A DNA stretch of 10,418 nucleotides from Promethearchaeota archaeon (GCA_030605085.1 JAUWBH010000195.1:1-10418); one strand, 5' to 3'. Numbered from the stretch's first letter, positions 1 to 6,528 are shown. Numbers and translations are program-made. The notes: a model not told the origin generated them from the sequence alone.

Positions 1-200
1 TTTTTTTAAATAAGATTTTTTGTTAAATTTGAGTCTTTCATCCATATTTTAGAAATAAAACGATTTTTTTGTTAAATTTATTTATAACGCATTAAATAGT
101 ACTACATATATAAATTTTCATCTTATTCTAAGGTTAATTAAAAGTATTAATAAAAAAAAAAGATTAGTCTTTCATGTTAAATCTTATAGGTTTAACGTGG
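1..200. other. A+T-rich non-coding stretch with short imperfect direct repeats
   Basis: I see no gene here. The stretch holds two copies of GAT(6-7)GTTAAATTT, at 14-30 and 62-79, and two copies of AGTCTTTCAT, at 32-41 and 166-175. The spacing and order are irregular and the copies are not followed by spacers of constant length, so this is not a CRISPR array. It lies downstream of the leftward gene cluster and probably holds its transcription end, since oligo-A on this strand reads as oligo-U-free but A/U-rich RNA. The low complexity makes chance similarity quite possible. Confidence 0.3.
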
Positions 201-443
201 CTATATGTTGTCCGTTGAGGTACAACAAGAGTGTCCGTCCATTATTGGTCTCTTAGACCTCACATATTTATTAAATATATATTTATCATTTTTTAAATGC
301 GGTTCTAACCCGTATTTAATGCAAACATAAACATTTGCTCTTAGTTTAACCATTTTACCCTTACATTCTTCGCACTTCTTATCAGTAGAACTCCATTTTG
401 ACCGACCAGCAATAGTATCCATCCGACGCGATGATCTTGTCAT
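201..443 (-). CDS. Small ORF with a degenerate zinc ribbon
   Basis: I do not recognise this gene. From the ATG at 443 it would encode 80 residues; a TTG at 452 is an alternative start. Residues 24-44 look like a zinc ribbon: C24-x2-C27, a basic/hydrophobic strand pair, then C41-x2-Tyr44-Gly where a ribbon would have C-x2-C-G. The fourth zinc ligand is therefore replaced by Tyr. A Cys-Cys pair at 73-74 is the only other cysteine source. The short, basic N-terminus (TRSSRR) is not a signal peptide. It follows the 462 stop by about 20 bases on the same strand and would be the third gene of the ATPase cluster. It may be a real small zinc protein, the decayed front end of a longer transposon or transcription-factor gene, or a spurious ORF. 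The sequence alone does not decide. Confidence 0.4.
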   Translation of the reverse strand: MTRSSRRMDTIAGRSKWSSTDKKCEECKGKMVKLRANVYVCIKYGLEPHLKNDKYIFNKYVRSKRPIMDGHSCCTSTDNI

Positions 444-461
444 ATAATTCAATTACATTCT

Positions 462-1094
462 TTAAAATTCTTCCTCAACTTTCCTTAAAACAGCACATAT
501 GTTTGGGAAAGATATCTCAAATTTCCTTCTTCCTGTTTCTTTTAGTAATTGCTTTAATGTTTTTCCTTTTTCATTTAAAATTTGATCAATTTCACGTTTA
601 ATCCTATGTCTCCAAATGTGATTTTTATTCCCTGAGAGATCGATTCTAATATTTAACTGAAGCTCAATTAATTTTGCAACTTCTTCCTCAATACAAGTTC
701 TTGGACCTGAGATAATACAATATAAATTAATATTATAATTGCCATGTCTACATTTTATCAAAAAAGCATCTTGGAGTGGAATAATTTCTGTAACATTTAC
801 TCCGATTGAGTTTAATTTTTTCTTAATTTCGATATCAGGATTCTCCTTTATATGTTCTCCATCAACGATAAAGATAATTTTGCAGAATCCATGACTAAGA
901 TTTTCTATTATCAGATTCAGCGCACTTAAACCAGTTTGTTTTTTAATTGGTGTACGGGGATACCATATAACTTTATCAACTCCATTATATTTTTCACATA
1001 TTCTCTCCAATATCATCTTGTCAGGATATGTTCCATCTCCATTGATAATTAAATGGTTGGAGCTAAATCCTTTAAGTTCTTCTACTATTTTCAT
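462..1094 (-). CDS. ATPase-partner protein, possibly a degenerate TOPRIM-like fold
   Basis: This protein of about 210 residues has unknown function. The chosen start is the ATG at 1094 (MKIVEELKG); an in-frame GTG at 1103 would add three residues. An early segment, LIINGDGTYPDKMILERI, followed by a later strand ending in acidic residues, FIVDGEHI, has the layout of the small TOPRIM-like proteins (DUF3226/DUF4276 type) that often sit beside OLD-family ATPases. However, the usual EG glutamate is Asn here (ING) and the DxD motif reads DGE, so catalysis would be doubtful. The C-terminal third is helical and basic (HRIKREIDQIL, KTLKQLLKETGRRK), which could suit nucleic-acid or partner binding. The gene starts 18 bases after the ATPase stop and must be co-transcribed with it. 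The gene is convincing; the fold is a guess from motif order. Confidence 0.75.
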   Translation of the reverse strand: MKIVEELKGFSSNHLIINGDGTYPDKMILERICEKYNGVDKVIWYPRTPIKKQTGLSALNLIIENLSHGFCKIIFIVDGEHIKENPDIEIKKKLNSIGVNVTEIIPLQDAFLIKCRHGNYNINLYCIISGPRTCIEEEVAKLIELQLNIRIDLSGNKNHIWRHRIKREIDQILNEKGKTLKQLLKETGRRKFEISFPNICAVLRKVEEEF

Positions 1095-1112
1095 AGCAAT
1101 CACATTGAATTT

Positions 1113-2123
1113 TCATAAATCAAGAGCATCTACTAATAATCGTGGATTTGTATTTGCATTTAAAAAATCTTCTAGCTTTTCTAATGTTAAAACTTTATAG
1201 TTTAAAATATCCTCATGTGATTTTTTTAGTTGCAAAATAGTAGTATCTGTTGGTTCGATATCTGTTAATTTATATAATACATCTATACTATGAATTGATA
1301 TTATAGTTTGACATTCTCTATCCTTTAACCATTTAAGAAATATGTTTATCATAGAAGGGTGTAGTCCTGCCTCAAAATCATCAATTAGTACTAACTTTGG
1401 ATTTATTGCTTCAATTAATATCATGATTTTTATGAATTTTTCTGCACCTGAACCAAGATCGTTTATTTTTATGTAGGGAGTTGTATCAGGAAGAATTTTT
1501 CTAAGACGCAATGGTTCAAACATTACTTCACTATATTCGTCATCTACACATTTATTTAGACTCTTAGTAACTTTATTATGAATCCCTTTTTTTATGATGA
1601 AATCTTTTAAGACATCCATTTCTCTTTCCATTTTTTTAAAGTAAGATGTATTATTGGGTATGAATAACACAGAATTTTCTATTTGTTCTAGGGCAATATG
1701 AAAGAATACCGCTATATCACTTGAATTTTTCTGGTATACTTGATTTTTTTTATTTCTCTCAATCATAATATTGGTTGGTAAAGAATCATAGTCTACCTTT
1801 TTCTCAAAAATTAAAATTTTATAAAATTTATTATCGATATTACCATATTCGATTATTGAAGTACCTGTATATAGATATATCAGTGATTTATAATTCTTTA
1901 TATCAGGGCTTGAATTATGCAGATCCCTTAAAAAATCTATTTTATTCGTTTTGGAGATTAATTCTATCGTTTTAGGAGAAGGTAATAATGATAATGCCTC
2001 TAATATTGTTGATTTTCCTGAATTATTTCTTCCTATTAAAACAGTGAAATTTGATAATTTAATTGGATTTTTACAACTCTTTATTCCTCTAAATTCTTTA
2101 ATGACAAGCTTATTTACAAACAT
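1113..2123 (-). CDS. OLD/AAA-type ABC ATPase
   Basis: This 336-residue ATPase belongs to the SMC/RecF/OLD-like group (AAA_15/AAA_21). The N-terminus has the typical IKEFRGIK strand. The Walker A motif GRNNSGKST is at residues 31-39 and an ABC signature-like LGSGAEK at 223-229. The Walker B motif LVLIDDFEAGLHP begins at 244 and the H-loop SIHS is near 276-279. In Walker B the usual DE pair is Asp248-Asp249, so the catalytic glutamate is replaced by Asp, as in some members of this group. There is no fused TOPRIM nuclease domain; after the H-loop only about 55 residues remain. The missing effector is plausibly the next gene. A canonical TATA box lies about 38 bases upstream, followed by a 15-base T run (A in the transcript). 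Such ATPases work in defence or DNA repair; the precise role is unknown. Confidence 0.9.
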   Translation of the reverse strand: MFVNKLVIKEFRGIKSCKNPIKLSNFTVLIGRNNSGKSTILEALSLLPSPKTIELISKTNKIDFLRDLHNSSPDIKNYKSLIYLYTGTSIIEYGNIDNKFYKILIFEKKVDYDSLPTNIMIERNKKNQVYQKNSSDIAVFFHIALEQIENSVLFIPNNTSYFKKMEREMDVLKDFIIKKGIHNKVTKSLNKCVDDEYSEVMFEPLRLRKILPDTTPYIKINDLGSGAEKFIKIMILIEAINPKLVLIDDFEAGLHPSMINIFLKWLKDRECQTIISIHSIDVLYKLTDIEPTDTTILQLKKSHEDILNYKVLTLEKLEDFLNANTNPRLLVDALDL

Positions 2124-2157
2124 TTCTTTCTCATTTTTTTTTTTTTTTCTTCTATTA

Positions 2158-2165
2158 TATATAAA
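2158..2165 (-). promoter_or_regulatory. TATA box for the ATPase cluster
   Basis: Read on the minus strand this is TTTATATA, the archaeal TBP-site consensus. It is centred about 38 bases upstream of the ATPase ATG. A start of transcription about 26 bases downstream would leave a leader of around 12 bases, which fits archaeal genes without a Shine-Dalgarno sequence. The leader would run into the 15-base homopolymer at 2134-2148. The general A+T-richness limits confidence. Confidence 0.45.
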
Positions 2166-2227
2166 GTATTAATTAATAAATAAAATTTAGATAGAGAGAC
2201 TCTAAGATTAGTGAGAAAATAATTTGA

Positions 2228-2329
2228 AAACATTCATTTACTATTGATTGCTTTGAACAAGCAGCAGTGCTTTATGAACATCTTGGTAATATGGATAAGG
2301 TAAACGATAGTAGATCAATGAAAAAATAA
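2228..2329 (+). pseudogene. Fragment of a tetratricopeptide-repeat (TPR) gene
   Basis: This plus-strand frame, open from 2228 to a TAA at 2327-2329, has no start codon and is bounded upstream by a TGA at 2225. It reads ...FEQAAVLYEHLGNMDKVNDS..., the second half of a TPR hairpin (A-x-x-Y-E-x-L-G-x-x-D-K pattern), followed by a short charged tail. It looks like the 3' end of a TPR protein gene whose body was lost. The 334-base gap between the ATPase and the membrane-protein gene (2124-2457) otherwise holds only the TATA box, the hairpin at 2358-2382 and low-complexity sequence. The segment is short, so chance resemblance cannot be excluded. Confidence 0.45.
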
Positions 2330-2357
2330 ACGATATGTTGAACTTAAAAAGATTTTA

Positions 2358-2382
2358 TTCTGCTGAATTATTTTCAGCAGAA
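2358..2382 (-). terminator. Perfect 10-bp hairpin downstream of the membrane-protein gene
   Basis: TTCTGCTGAA and TTCAGCAGAA form a perfect 10-bp stem around a five-base loop (2368-2372). It lies about 75 bases beyond the stop of the leftward membrane-protein gene, and on that strand is followed by TAAAATCTTTTTAAG, which contains a U5 run. That layout suits a transcription end for the minus-strand gene. Archaeal termination mainly needs the U tract, so the hairpin may instead stabilise the mRNA 3' end, or it may be a relic of a mobile element next to the TPR fragment. Confidence 0.45.
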
Positions 2383-2457
2383 AAATACTAAAAATGAAAC
2401 ATTTTATCGGAAATAAACTTCTTATTATGGATTTATTATTTTAGAGGATAGCATTTC

Positions 2458-3543
2458 TCATTTTTTAAGAGCCATTATCAGCATTATGATAAAGAAGACC
2501 GTTCCTACCAAAAATATTATCAAATAGATAACTGTTCTTATTATTATCGTAAGAAATGGAATTAAACAAAAAATCGTTACCAATAGTATTAATAACCCAA
2601 AAATCAGCATCATATCTTTAACTGAAGTTAATCTATCCAAAACGATATTATTTTTAAAATTTGGTTCAGTTAAGGGTTTACTTAGATATAGCATAATTCC
2701 TATAAAAGTATAAAACCCAATAATAATAATATAAGGAATCGGAGAGTTTGGGAGTCTTTCTGGTAAAAGAAAAAAAAACATTATAATATATAGCAGAATT
2801 AAATAACCAGAAACTATGGACAACCCAAGCTTTCCAAATTTTAGCGAATGGATCGAAAAAACGGATGGATTTCGCTTAGTTTTAAATTTGATAATGTAAT
2901 ATAGTAAAAAAATTATACAAATGCTTCCAATACTAGCTAAAAGGGCAAGAAACAAATTATATCCAGAGCCTATAGAAACAAATGAAGCTCCTAATAAAAT
3001 AATAAATAACCAAAAGCATAGTACTTTTTTATTCTTTTTAAAAAATGTCAAATGATTAGTAAAAATTATGCTTTCAAGGTTATCAGTTGACTCATTAGGG
3101 ACAACAAATATTTCAAACACGAGAATGGGTATTACGAATGAAAAGATTGGATGAAAGAAAAACACTAAAACTATAAATTCACCAAAAGCTATGCCTAAAA
3201 ATAGTCCAAATTGAGCGCCTTCGGAGTCTGGATATCCATACCATAAAACTTTTGTAATCCATGACTCGTATAAAGCAAAAATTACGCCCCAAAGATAGAG
3301 TTGAGGGATTGAAGTCCTTTCTGTTCTCATAGCTATATTGAGCAAAAATAAAAGATGCATTAAATAAAGCGGAAATACTACAACCAAACCCCAAACGTTA
3401 ATAAACCATAAAGGCAATGAGCCTGAAAAAACTTCGGCGAAAAAAATAGATAAACTTCCTATAAATAAACATAAGAGTATTTTTAATCTGTTTGAAGGAT
3501 TTTGTTCCAATGTCTTAATGTCACTCTTTGAAATTTCTTCCAT
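2458..3543 (-). CDS. Multi-pass membrane protein of unknown function
   Basis: I do not recognise this 361-residue protein. A charged N-terminal cytosolic stretch of about 20 residues (MEEISKSDIKTLEQ) is followed by roughly ten to twelve hydrophobic segments. They include residues about 22-42, 45-72, 82-97, a long block near 112-148 (two segments), one pair near 173-225, one near 238-262, one near 268-287, and a long terminal block near 310-358 (two segments). A conserved-looking, Trp/Tyr-rich loop, ESWITKVLWYGYPDSEGAQFG, lies in the first half and could hold functional residues. There is no ABC cassette, transporter signature or obvious ion-binding motif. The protein ends in a short basic tail. 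It stands alone: divergent from the RNA locus at 3655 and far from the next co-directional gene. The ATG at 3543 is the only sensible start. Confidence 0.8.
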   Translation of the reverse strand: MEEISKSDIKTLEQNPSNRLKILLCLFIGSLSIFFAEVFSGSLPLWFINVWGLVVVFPLYLMHLLFLLNIAMRTERTSIPQLYLWGVIFALYESWITKVLWYGYPDSEGAQFGLFLGIAFGEFIVLVFFFHPIFSFVIPILVFEIFVVPNESTDNLESIIFTNHLTFFKKNKKVLCFWLFIILLGASFVSIGSGYNLFLALLASIGSICIIFLLYYIIKFKTKRNPSVFSIHSLKFGKLGLSIVSGYLILLYIIMFFFLLPERLPNSPIPYIIIIGFYTFIGIMLYLSKPLTEPNFKNNIVLDRLTSVKDMMLIFGLLILLVTIFCLIPFLTIIIRTVIYLIIFLVGTVFFIIMLIMALKK

Positions 3544-3622
3544 ATATAACTATTCATTAATTAAATTTAAAAGCATTTTTTTTAATTTAACAATAATTTT
3601 AAAAATTGATAATGTAGTAAGA

Positions 3623-3630
3623 TTTATATA
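3623..3630 (+). promoter_or_regulatory. Archaeal TATA box for the structured RNA
   Basis: TTTATATA is a perfect TBP-site consensus. Its centre lies about 28 bases upstream of G3655, the first base of the GCCTCC closing stem. Archaeal transcription starts about 26 bases downstream of the box centre, so the transcript should begin at 3653-3655. The match between predicted start and structure boundary supports both this promoter and the RNA. Confidence 0.6.
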
Positions 3631-3654
3631 TTAAAGTAGTATTTTTAATTATCA

Positions 3655-3778
3655 GCCTCCATATAGAGGAATTACGCATAAAGCTCATTAGGATGAGCGC
3701 TGGTTCTTGGAACTAGTGTCATAAGACATGTGGGTTCGAATCCCATTTCGCGATAAATTAACCTCTAAAACCGGAGGC
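3655..3778 (+). ncRNA. Structured RNA: tRNA-like core on a long extended helix
   Basis: The two ends pair: GCCTCC (3655-3660) with GGAGGC (3773-3778). Inside an asymmetric internal loop, TAGAGG (3664-3669) pairs with CCTCTA (3762-3767). The helix continues with AA, TTA and CGC (3670-3677) against GCG, TAA and TT (3750-3759), interrupted only by small bulges of A residues. The helix is capped by a cloverleaf-like core (3678-3749). The locus has its own TATA box at the right distance and a T-rich tract just after it (3793-3802) that could end transcription. No open reading frame explains it. I know no RNA family with this arrangement. It could be a pre-tRNA whose leader and trailer pair, a tRNA-derived regulatory RNA, or an attachment-site relic. 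The pairing is seen directly; function is unknown. Confidence 0.6.
3674..3753 (+). tRNA. tRNA-like core (type II, long variable arm), non-canonical
   Basis: The D arm is GCTC/GAGC (3683-3686, 3695-3698) with GG in the loop. The T arm is GTGGG/CCCAT (3730-3734, 3742-3746) around a canonical TTCGAAT loop. The variable arm TGTC-ATAA-GACA (3717-3728) is of the long type known from Ser, Leu and Sec tRNAs. The anticodon-position stem CTGGT/ACTAG (3700-3704, 3712-3716) encloses TCTTGGA, which would place TTG (Gln) at 34-36 but with C instead of U at position 33. The loop can also zip up to a seven-base-pair stem with a TTG triloop. The acceptor halves ACGCATA and TTCGCGA pair at only about four of seven positions and no CCA is encoded. 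A normal decoding tRNA is therefore unlikely; a degenerate or repurposed one fits better. Confidence 0.35.
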
Positions 3779-3787
3779 AATTTATCC

Positions 3788-4273
3788 CTAAATTTTATTT
3801 TTGAAGATTTCCTCTATTGATTTCTCTTTTCTTTTTTTTTTAATTATTTGTTGCCAATTTGGTTCTATAACGTCAAAAGCTTTTTCGGCTAAATTTTTTA
3901 ACTCATCGTCCCTAGAACTTAAAAGCGGTCCAATATAAACTAAAGCTCTTTTATCCTTAATATTTGTGAGGCTCTCAATCATATAACTCAGGCGAAATTT
4001 GTCGATATTCCCAAGATTAAGCTCTTCTTTTAATATTTCAACAATTCTTAATGTTGCTCTTGGGTCTCCAATTCTTCCCAATGCTTCTATTATACGGTTT
4101 TGTACCATTTTATCTTTTTCTGATCGGAGAGCTCGACACAAAAGATTTACTGCTCTCCCATCCTTCATTAATCCAAGCTGACGAGCTGCCTCCGCCCTTT
4201 TTTGCCAATCATCACCACGAAATAATTGGTTTAATAACGAGTTAAATTCTTTATTCTGTTCGTGCCAATTCAT
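3788..4273 (-). CDS. HEAT-repeat protein
   Basis: From the ATG at 4273 this protein has 161 residues; a TTG at 4285 would add four. It consists of short helix pairs of the PBS-lyase HEAT-like type. Repeat units are near residues 20-52 (AEAARQLGLMKDGRAVNLL), 54-85 (RIIEALGRIGDPRATLRIV) and 93-119 (ESLTNIKDKRALVYIGPLL), with a fourth partial unit to about 136. A lysine-rich tail follows (KKKRKEKS). The repeat pattern A-x-x-x-L-G-x-[IM]-x-D-x-R-A is clear in the first two units and the third is divergent. The fold forms a small protein-binding scaffold in the cytosol; the partner is unknown. It lies downstream of purD on the same strand, with a 92-base gap that holds its own possible TATA element and an inverted repeat, so coupling to purine synthesis is not implied. 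Confidence 0.85.
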   Translation of the reverse strand: MNWHEQNKEFNSLLNQLFRGDDWQKRAEAARQLGLMKDGRAVNLLCRALRSEKDKMVQNRIIEALGRIGDPRATLRIVEILKEELNLGNIDKFRLSYMIESLTNIKDKRALVYIGPLLSSRDDELKNLAEKAFDVIEPNWQQIIKKKRKEKSIEEIFKNKI

Positions 4274-4307
4274 ATTCAATTTCAAGTAAAAATTAATTTA
4301 ACTACTA

Positions 4308-4327
4308 TTATAATCTGATGATTATAA
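4308..4327 (-). promoter_or_regulatory. Perfect inverted repeat between purD and the HEAT-repeat gene
   Basis: TTATAATC (4308-4315) and GATTATAA (4320-4327) are perfect 8-base arms around TGAT. On the minus strand a TTTTTATATTTT element (about 4328-4339) lies just upstream, which would place a transcription start near 4307 with a leader of about 34 bases for the HEAT-repeat gene. The repeat would sit between TATA box and start site, where an operator would block transcription. A weak end-of-transcript hairpin for purD is the alternative. A+T-rich sequence makes such repeats common by chance. Confidence 0.3.
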
Positions 4328-4365
4328 AATATAAAAAGATAAGATGGAATTTTAAAAATATGTAA

Positions 4366-5685
4366 TTATTTTTTGAGTATAGAGTTCATGTGGTCGATTC
4401 TTTTTTGCAATAATTTTAAAGTTCCAACATCTTTTCTATGAAAAAGTTTACCTTCAACGCAACTAACTCCCTGTTCGGCAATTTGTTCAGCTTCCTCTAA
4501 ATTACTTGCTATACCAAGAATCCCTATAGCTCTCGATGTAGTAGTATAGATATTATTACCTTCTCGATATACAGAGGCGTAATAATACTTAGCACCTATG
4601 TCTTTTAATTTTTCTTTATTAATTTTTACCAATTCGTCCTTTTTAGGAGATATTGGGTAACCCTCAGGAGCTAAATATTTACAAACTGTTGCTTTTTCCT
4701 CGTATTCCACATTTCGAGATAAATTTCCATTTATTATTCCCCAGCAAATGTCTACAAAATTACTTTGTAATAAGGGCAATACATTCATTGCTTCAGGGTC
4801 TCCAAACCGAGAATTATATTCGATTAATCTCAGCCCCTTAGAAGTTTTCATAAACTGACCATACAAAAATCCCTTATATTCAACGCCCGTTTCAGCTTTT
4901 ACTGCAGCAACAGTCTTCTTCATATCCTGTACGGCTTCATCGACATCATTTTTATTAATAAAAGGCAAAAGATGATCTTCCATTGAATAAGATCCCATTC
5001 CACCCGTATTCGGTCCCTTATCACCATCATAAGCTCTCTTGTGATCTTGAACTAAGGGAGACCCTACAACATTTTTCCCATCAACGAATGTTTGCAATGT
5101 AAATTCTTCGCCATCGCACTTCTCTTCTAAAAGGAAAGTTGAGTTTTGGTTTACTAATTCTTGACAATAATTCAAAATGTCTTGTTTCGAGAAAAGATGG
5201 TCTCCGTAGACCTTTACCCCCTTACCACCAGTTAAACCATCGGGTTTTACAACTATGTTTTCTTCTCCCATATCTTTGATGTAGCTTTCAACTCCCTCCA
5301 TTGAATTAAACTTCTTACTTTTAACATTTGAGGGTATTTTATATTTTTCCAGCAAATATCTCGTAAATATTTTGGATCCCTCCAACTGTGCTGCTTCAAT
5401 TTTTGGACCTGCGCAGGATATACCACTTTTCTCCAAGGCATCAACGATTCCGACGCATAAAGGAGCTTCTGGACCAATAACAGCAAAATCTATCTTATTA
5501 CTTTTACAAAATTCAATTATCTTTTGAAAATCCGTTTCGGAACAAACCTTTATTTTCTTGCTAAGATCCTCTAAACCAGCGTTTTTAAAACTCATAAACG
5601 AAAATAAATTTGCACCACCTCGAACTAAAGCTTCTCCAATCACATGCTCTCTTGCTCCATGTCCTACAATTAAACAGTTTACCAT
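4366..5685 (-). CDS. purD: Phosphoribosylamine-glycine ligase (GAR synthetase)
   Basis: This enzyme joins phosphoribosylamine and glycine with ATP to give glycinamide ribonucleotide, the second step of purine synthesis, in the cytosol. The 439 residues match the full family length. The N-terminal Rossmann-like domain starts with a GHGAREH loop at 8-14 (GSGGREH in most bacteria). The ATP-grasp part shows VVKPDGLTGGKGV near 145-157, the diagnostic DHKRAYDGDKGPNTGGMGS near 214-232 and the metal-binding EYNSRFGDPEA at 289-299. The C-terminal purD_C domain follows, ending in a helix. No other purine gene is next to it, so it is a scattered pathway gene, as is usual in archaea. The ATG at 5685 gives the expected N-terminus. 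A TATA-like stretch lies about 50 bases upstream, but the region is too A+T-rich to be sure. Confidence 0.97.
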   Translation of the reverse strand: MVNCLIVGHGAREHVIGEALVRGGANLFSFMSFKNAGLEDLSKKIKVCSETDFQKIIEFCKSNKIDFAVIGPEAPLCVGIVDALEKSGISCAGPKIEAAQLEGSKIFTRYLLEKYKIPSNVKSKKFNSMEGVESYIKDMGEENIVVKPDGLTGGKGVKVYGDHLFSKQDILNYCQELVNQNSTFLLEEKCDGEEFTLQTFVDGKNVVGSPLVQDHKRAYDGDKGPNTGGMGSYSMEDHLLPFINKNDVDEAVQDMKKTVAAVKAETGVEYKGFLYGQFMKTSKGLRLIEYNSRFGDPEAMNVLPLLQSNFVDICWGIINGNLSRNVEYEEKATVCKYLAPEGYPISPKKDELVKINKEKLKDIGAKYYYASVYREGNNIYTTTSRAIGILGIASNLEEAEQIAEQGVSCVEGKLFHRKDVGTLKLLQKRIDHMNSILKK

Positions 5686-5869
5686 AATAAATCAATTAAA
5701 TATAAAATTTTCATTTAATTTTTAATATTTTATAATAATCTAATTATTTTCTTAAAGAATTTTAACATTAATTATTAATCCGTAATTATTAAAAATAAAT
5801 TCAAAAAATAAAGCGAGCTTAAATTCGCCAATTGAAACGATTTATACCTATCTAAGCAAATAGTAATAT

Positions 5870-6472
5870 TTAACTTGTTATTTGAAATTCCGTTCCACAA
5901 TAACCGCAGTATTTCACCTCAGATGGGCGCATACTGTTACAATTAGGACATAACTTGTAATCTGAAGGGAGATTATCTCCCTTCTCTTTTAAATTACTTC
6001 CACACCCCGAGCAAAAATTTGAATCTATTTTTAATTTATCTCCGCAGTATGGACATTTTAATAAAGAAAGGCTTTTTTCTTCTTTAGGGTCCTCATTAGT
6101 TATTGGTTGTTGGACGGGTTGCTGGATGCTATCAGTCATTCCGACGCGGAGAATAAGTGGTACTTTTACCAATTCATGTCTTTTAGTACGAATTGCTACT
6201 ATTAATGTGAAAACACCATTTTGTTTTGGTTTAATTTTAAAAACAACCTTTTTTAATTTCTTTGACGGGATACTAACCAGTTCTCTTTTACTAATAATAA
6301 CTTTTACTTCTATGGGACCAATTAGATTAATGTATATTCTTGGTAAAGATGTTTGTCCAATATTTTGCATCATTAAGCCAAAAGTCGTTGTTTTATTTAC
6401 ATTAGTGAAGATCTCTTCACCTTCCTCTAACCATACCTTTATTTGAGATAGTACATTCAAATTATTTCTCAC
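5870..6472 (-). CDS. Zinc-ribbon protein with N-terminal beta-rich domain
   Basis: This 200-residue protein starts at a GTG (6472). Residues 1-112 are rich in beta strands with alternating hydrophobic residues (VKVIISKRELV, VVFKIKPKQNGVFTLIVAIRTK, VKVPLILRVG), suggesting an immunoglobulin-like or CARDB-like sandwich. Pattern recognition alone cannot name the fold. A polar Gln/Pro linker (117-133) leads to two zinc ribbons of the double-zinc-ribbon type: Cys140/143 with Cys154/157, and Cys175/178 with Cys189/192, all ligands intact. Proteins of this layout, with zinc ribbons tethered to an adhesion-like domain, are frequent in Asgard and methanogen genomes and are mostly uncharacterised. There is no signal peptide or membrane segment, so it is probably cytosolic. 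It is transcribed away from the iron-sulfur gene and shares a 190-base regulatory gap with it. Confidence 0.85.
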   Translation of the reverse strand: MRNNLNVLSQIKVWLEEGEEIFTNVNKTTTFGLMMQNIGQTSLPRIYINLIGPIEVKVIISKRELVSIPSKKLKKVVFKIKPKQNGVFTLIVAIRTKRHELVKVPLILRVGMTDSIQQPVQQPITNEDPKEEKSLSLLKCPYCGDKLKIDSNFCSGCGSNLKEKGDNLPSDYKLCPNCNSMRPSEVKYCGYCGTEFQITS

Positions 6473-6473
6473 T

Positions 6474-6496
6474 ACATATATTTTTTTAATATATGT
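6474..6496. promoter_or_regulatory. Inverted repeat just upstream of the zinc-ribbon gene
   Basis: ACATATAT (6474-6481) and ATATATGT (6489-6496) are perfect 8-base arms separated by seven bases. The repeat starts one base outside the GTG start codon of the zinc-ribbon gene. It could form a hairpin in a 5' leader or be a binding site. Its simple-sequence arms make it a weak candidate. Confidence 0.25.
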
Positions 6497-6528
6497 TTCT
6501 ATGTTTTACATGGTAATTACTAATTAAT

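Noticed and set aside
1..200. Short repeated motifs resembling CRISPR repeats
   Set aside because: Copies differ in length and order, spacing is irregular, and there is no leader or cas gene in the window.
3179..3394. Minus-strand open frame of 71 residues within the membrane-protein gene
   Set aside because: It overlaps the larger hydrophobic frame on the same strand and has no motif or own start signal.
3655..3778. Selenocysteine tRNA
   Set aside because: The long variable arm fits, but there is no TCA anticodon, the D stem is four rather than seven pairs, and the T stem has five pairs rather than four.
3655..3778. Intron-containing or permuted tRNA with GCCTCC/GGAGGC as the acceptor stem
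   Set aside because: No T arm lies next to the 3' GGAGGC and no clear bulge-helix-bulge splice motif joins exons; the only T arm is inside the core.
5253..5486. Minus-strand open frame of 77 residues inside purD
   Set aside because: It is an alternative frame of a well-conserved enzyme gene.
5814..5829. GCGA/TCGC inverted repeat downstream of the zinc-ribbon gene
   Set aside because: Only four base pairs with an eight-base loop and no T run placed as expected; too weak to call a terminator.
6126..6446. Plus-strand open frame of 106 residues
   Set aside because: It is antisense to the zinc-ribbon gene, whose eight zinc ligands show the minus strand is the coding one.
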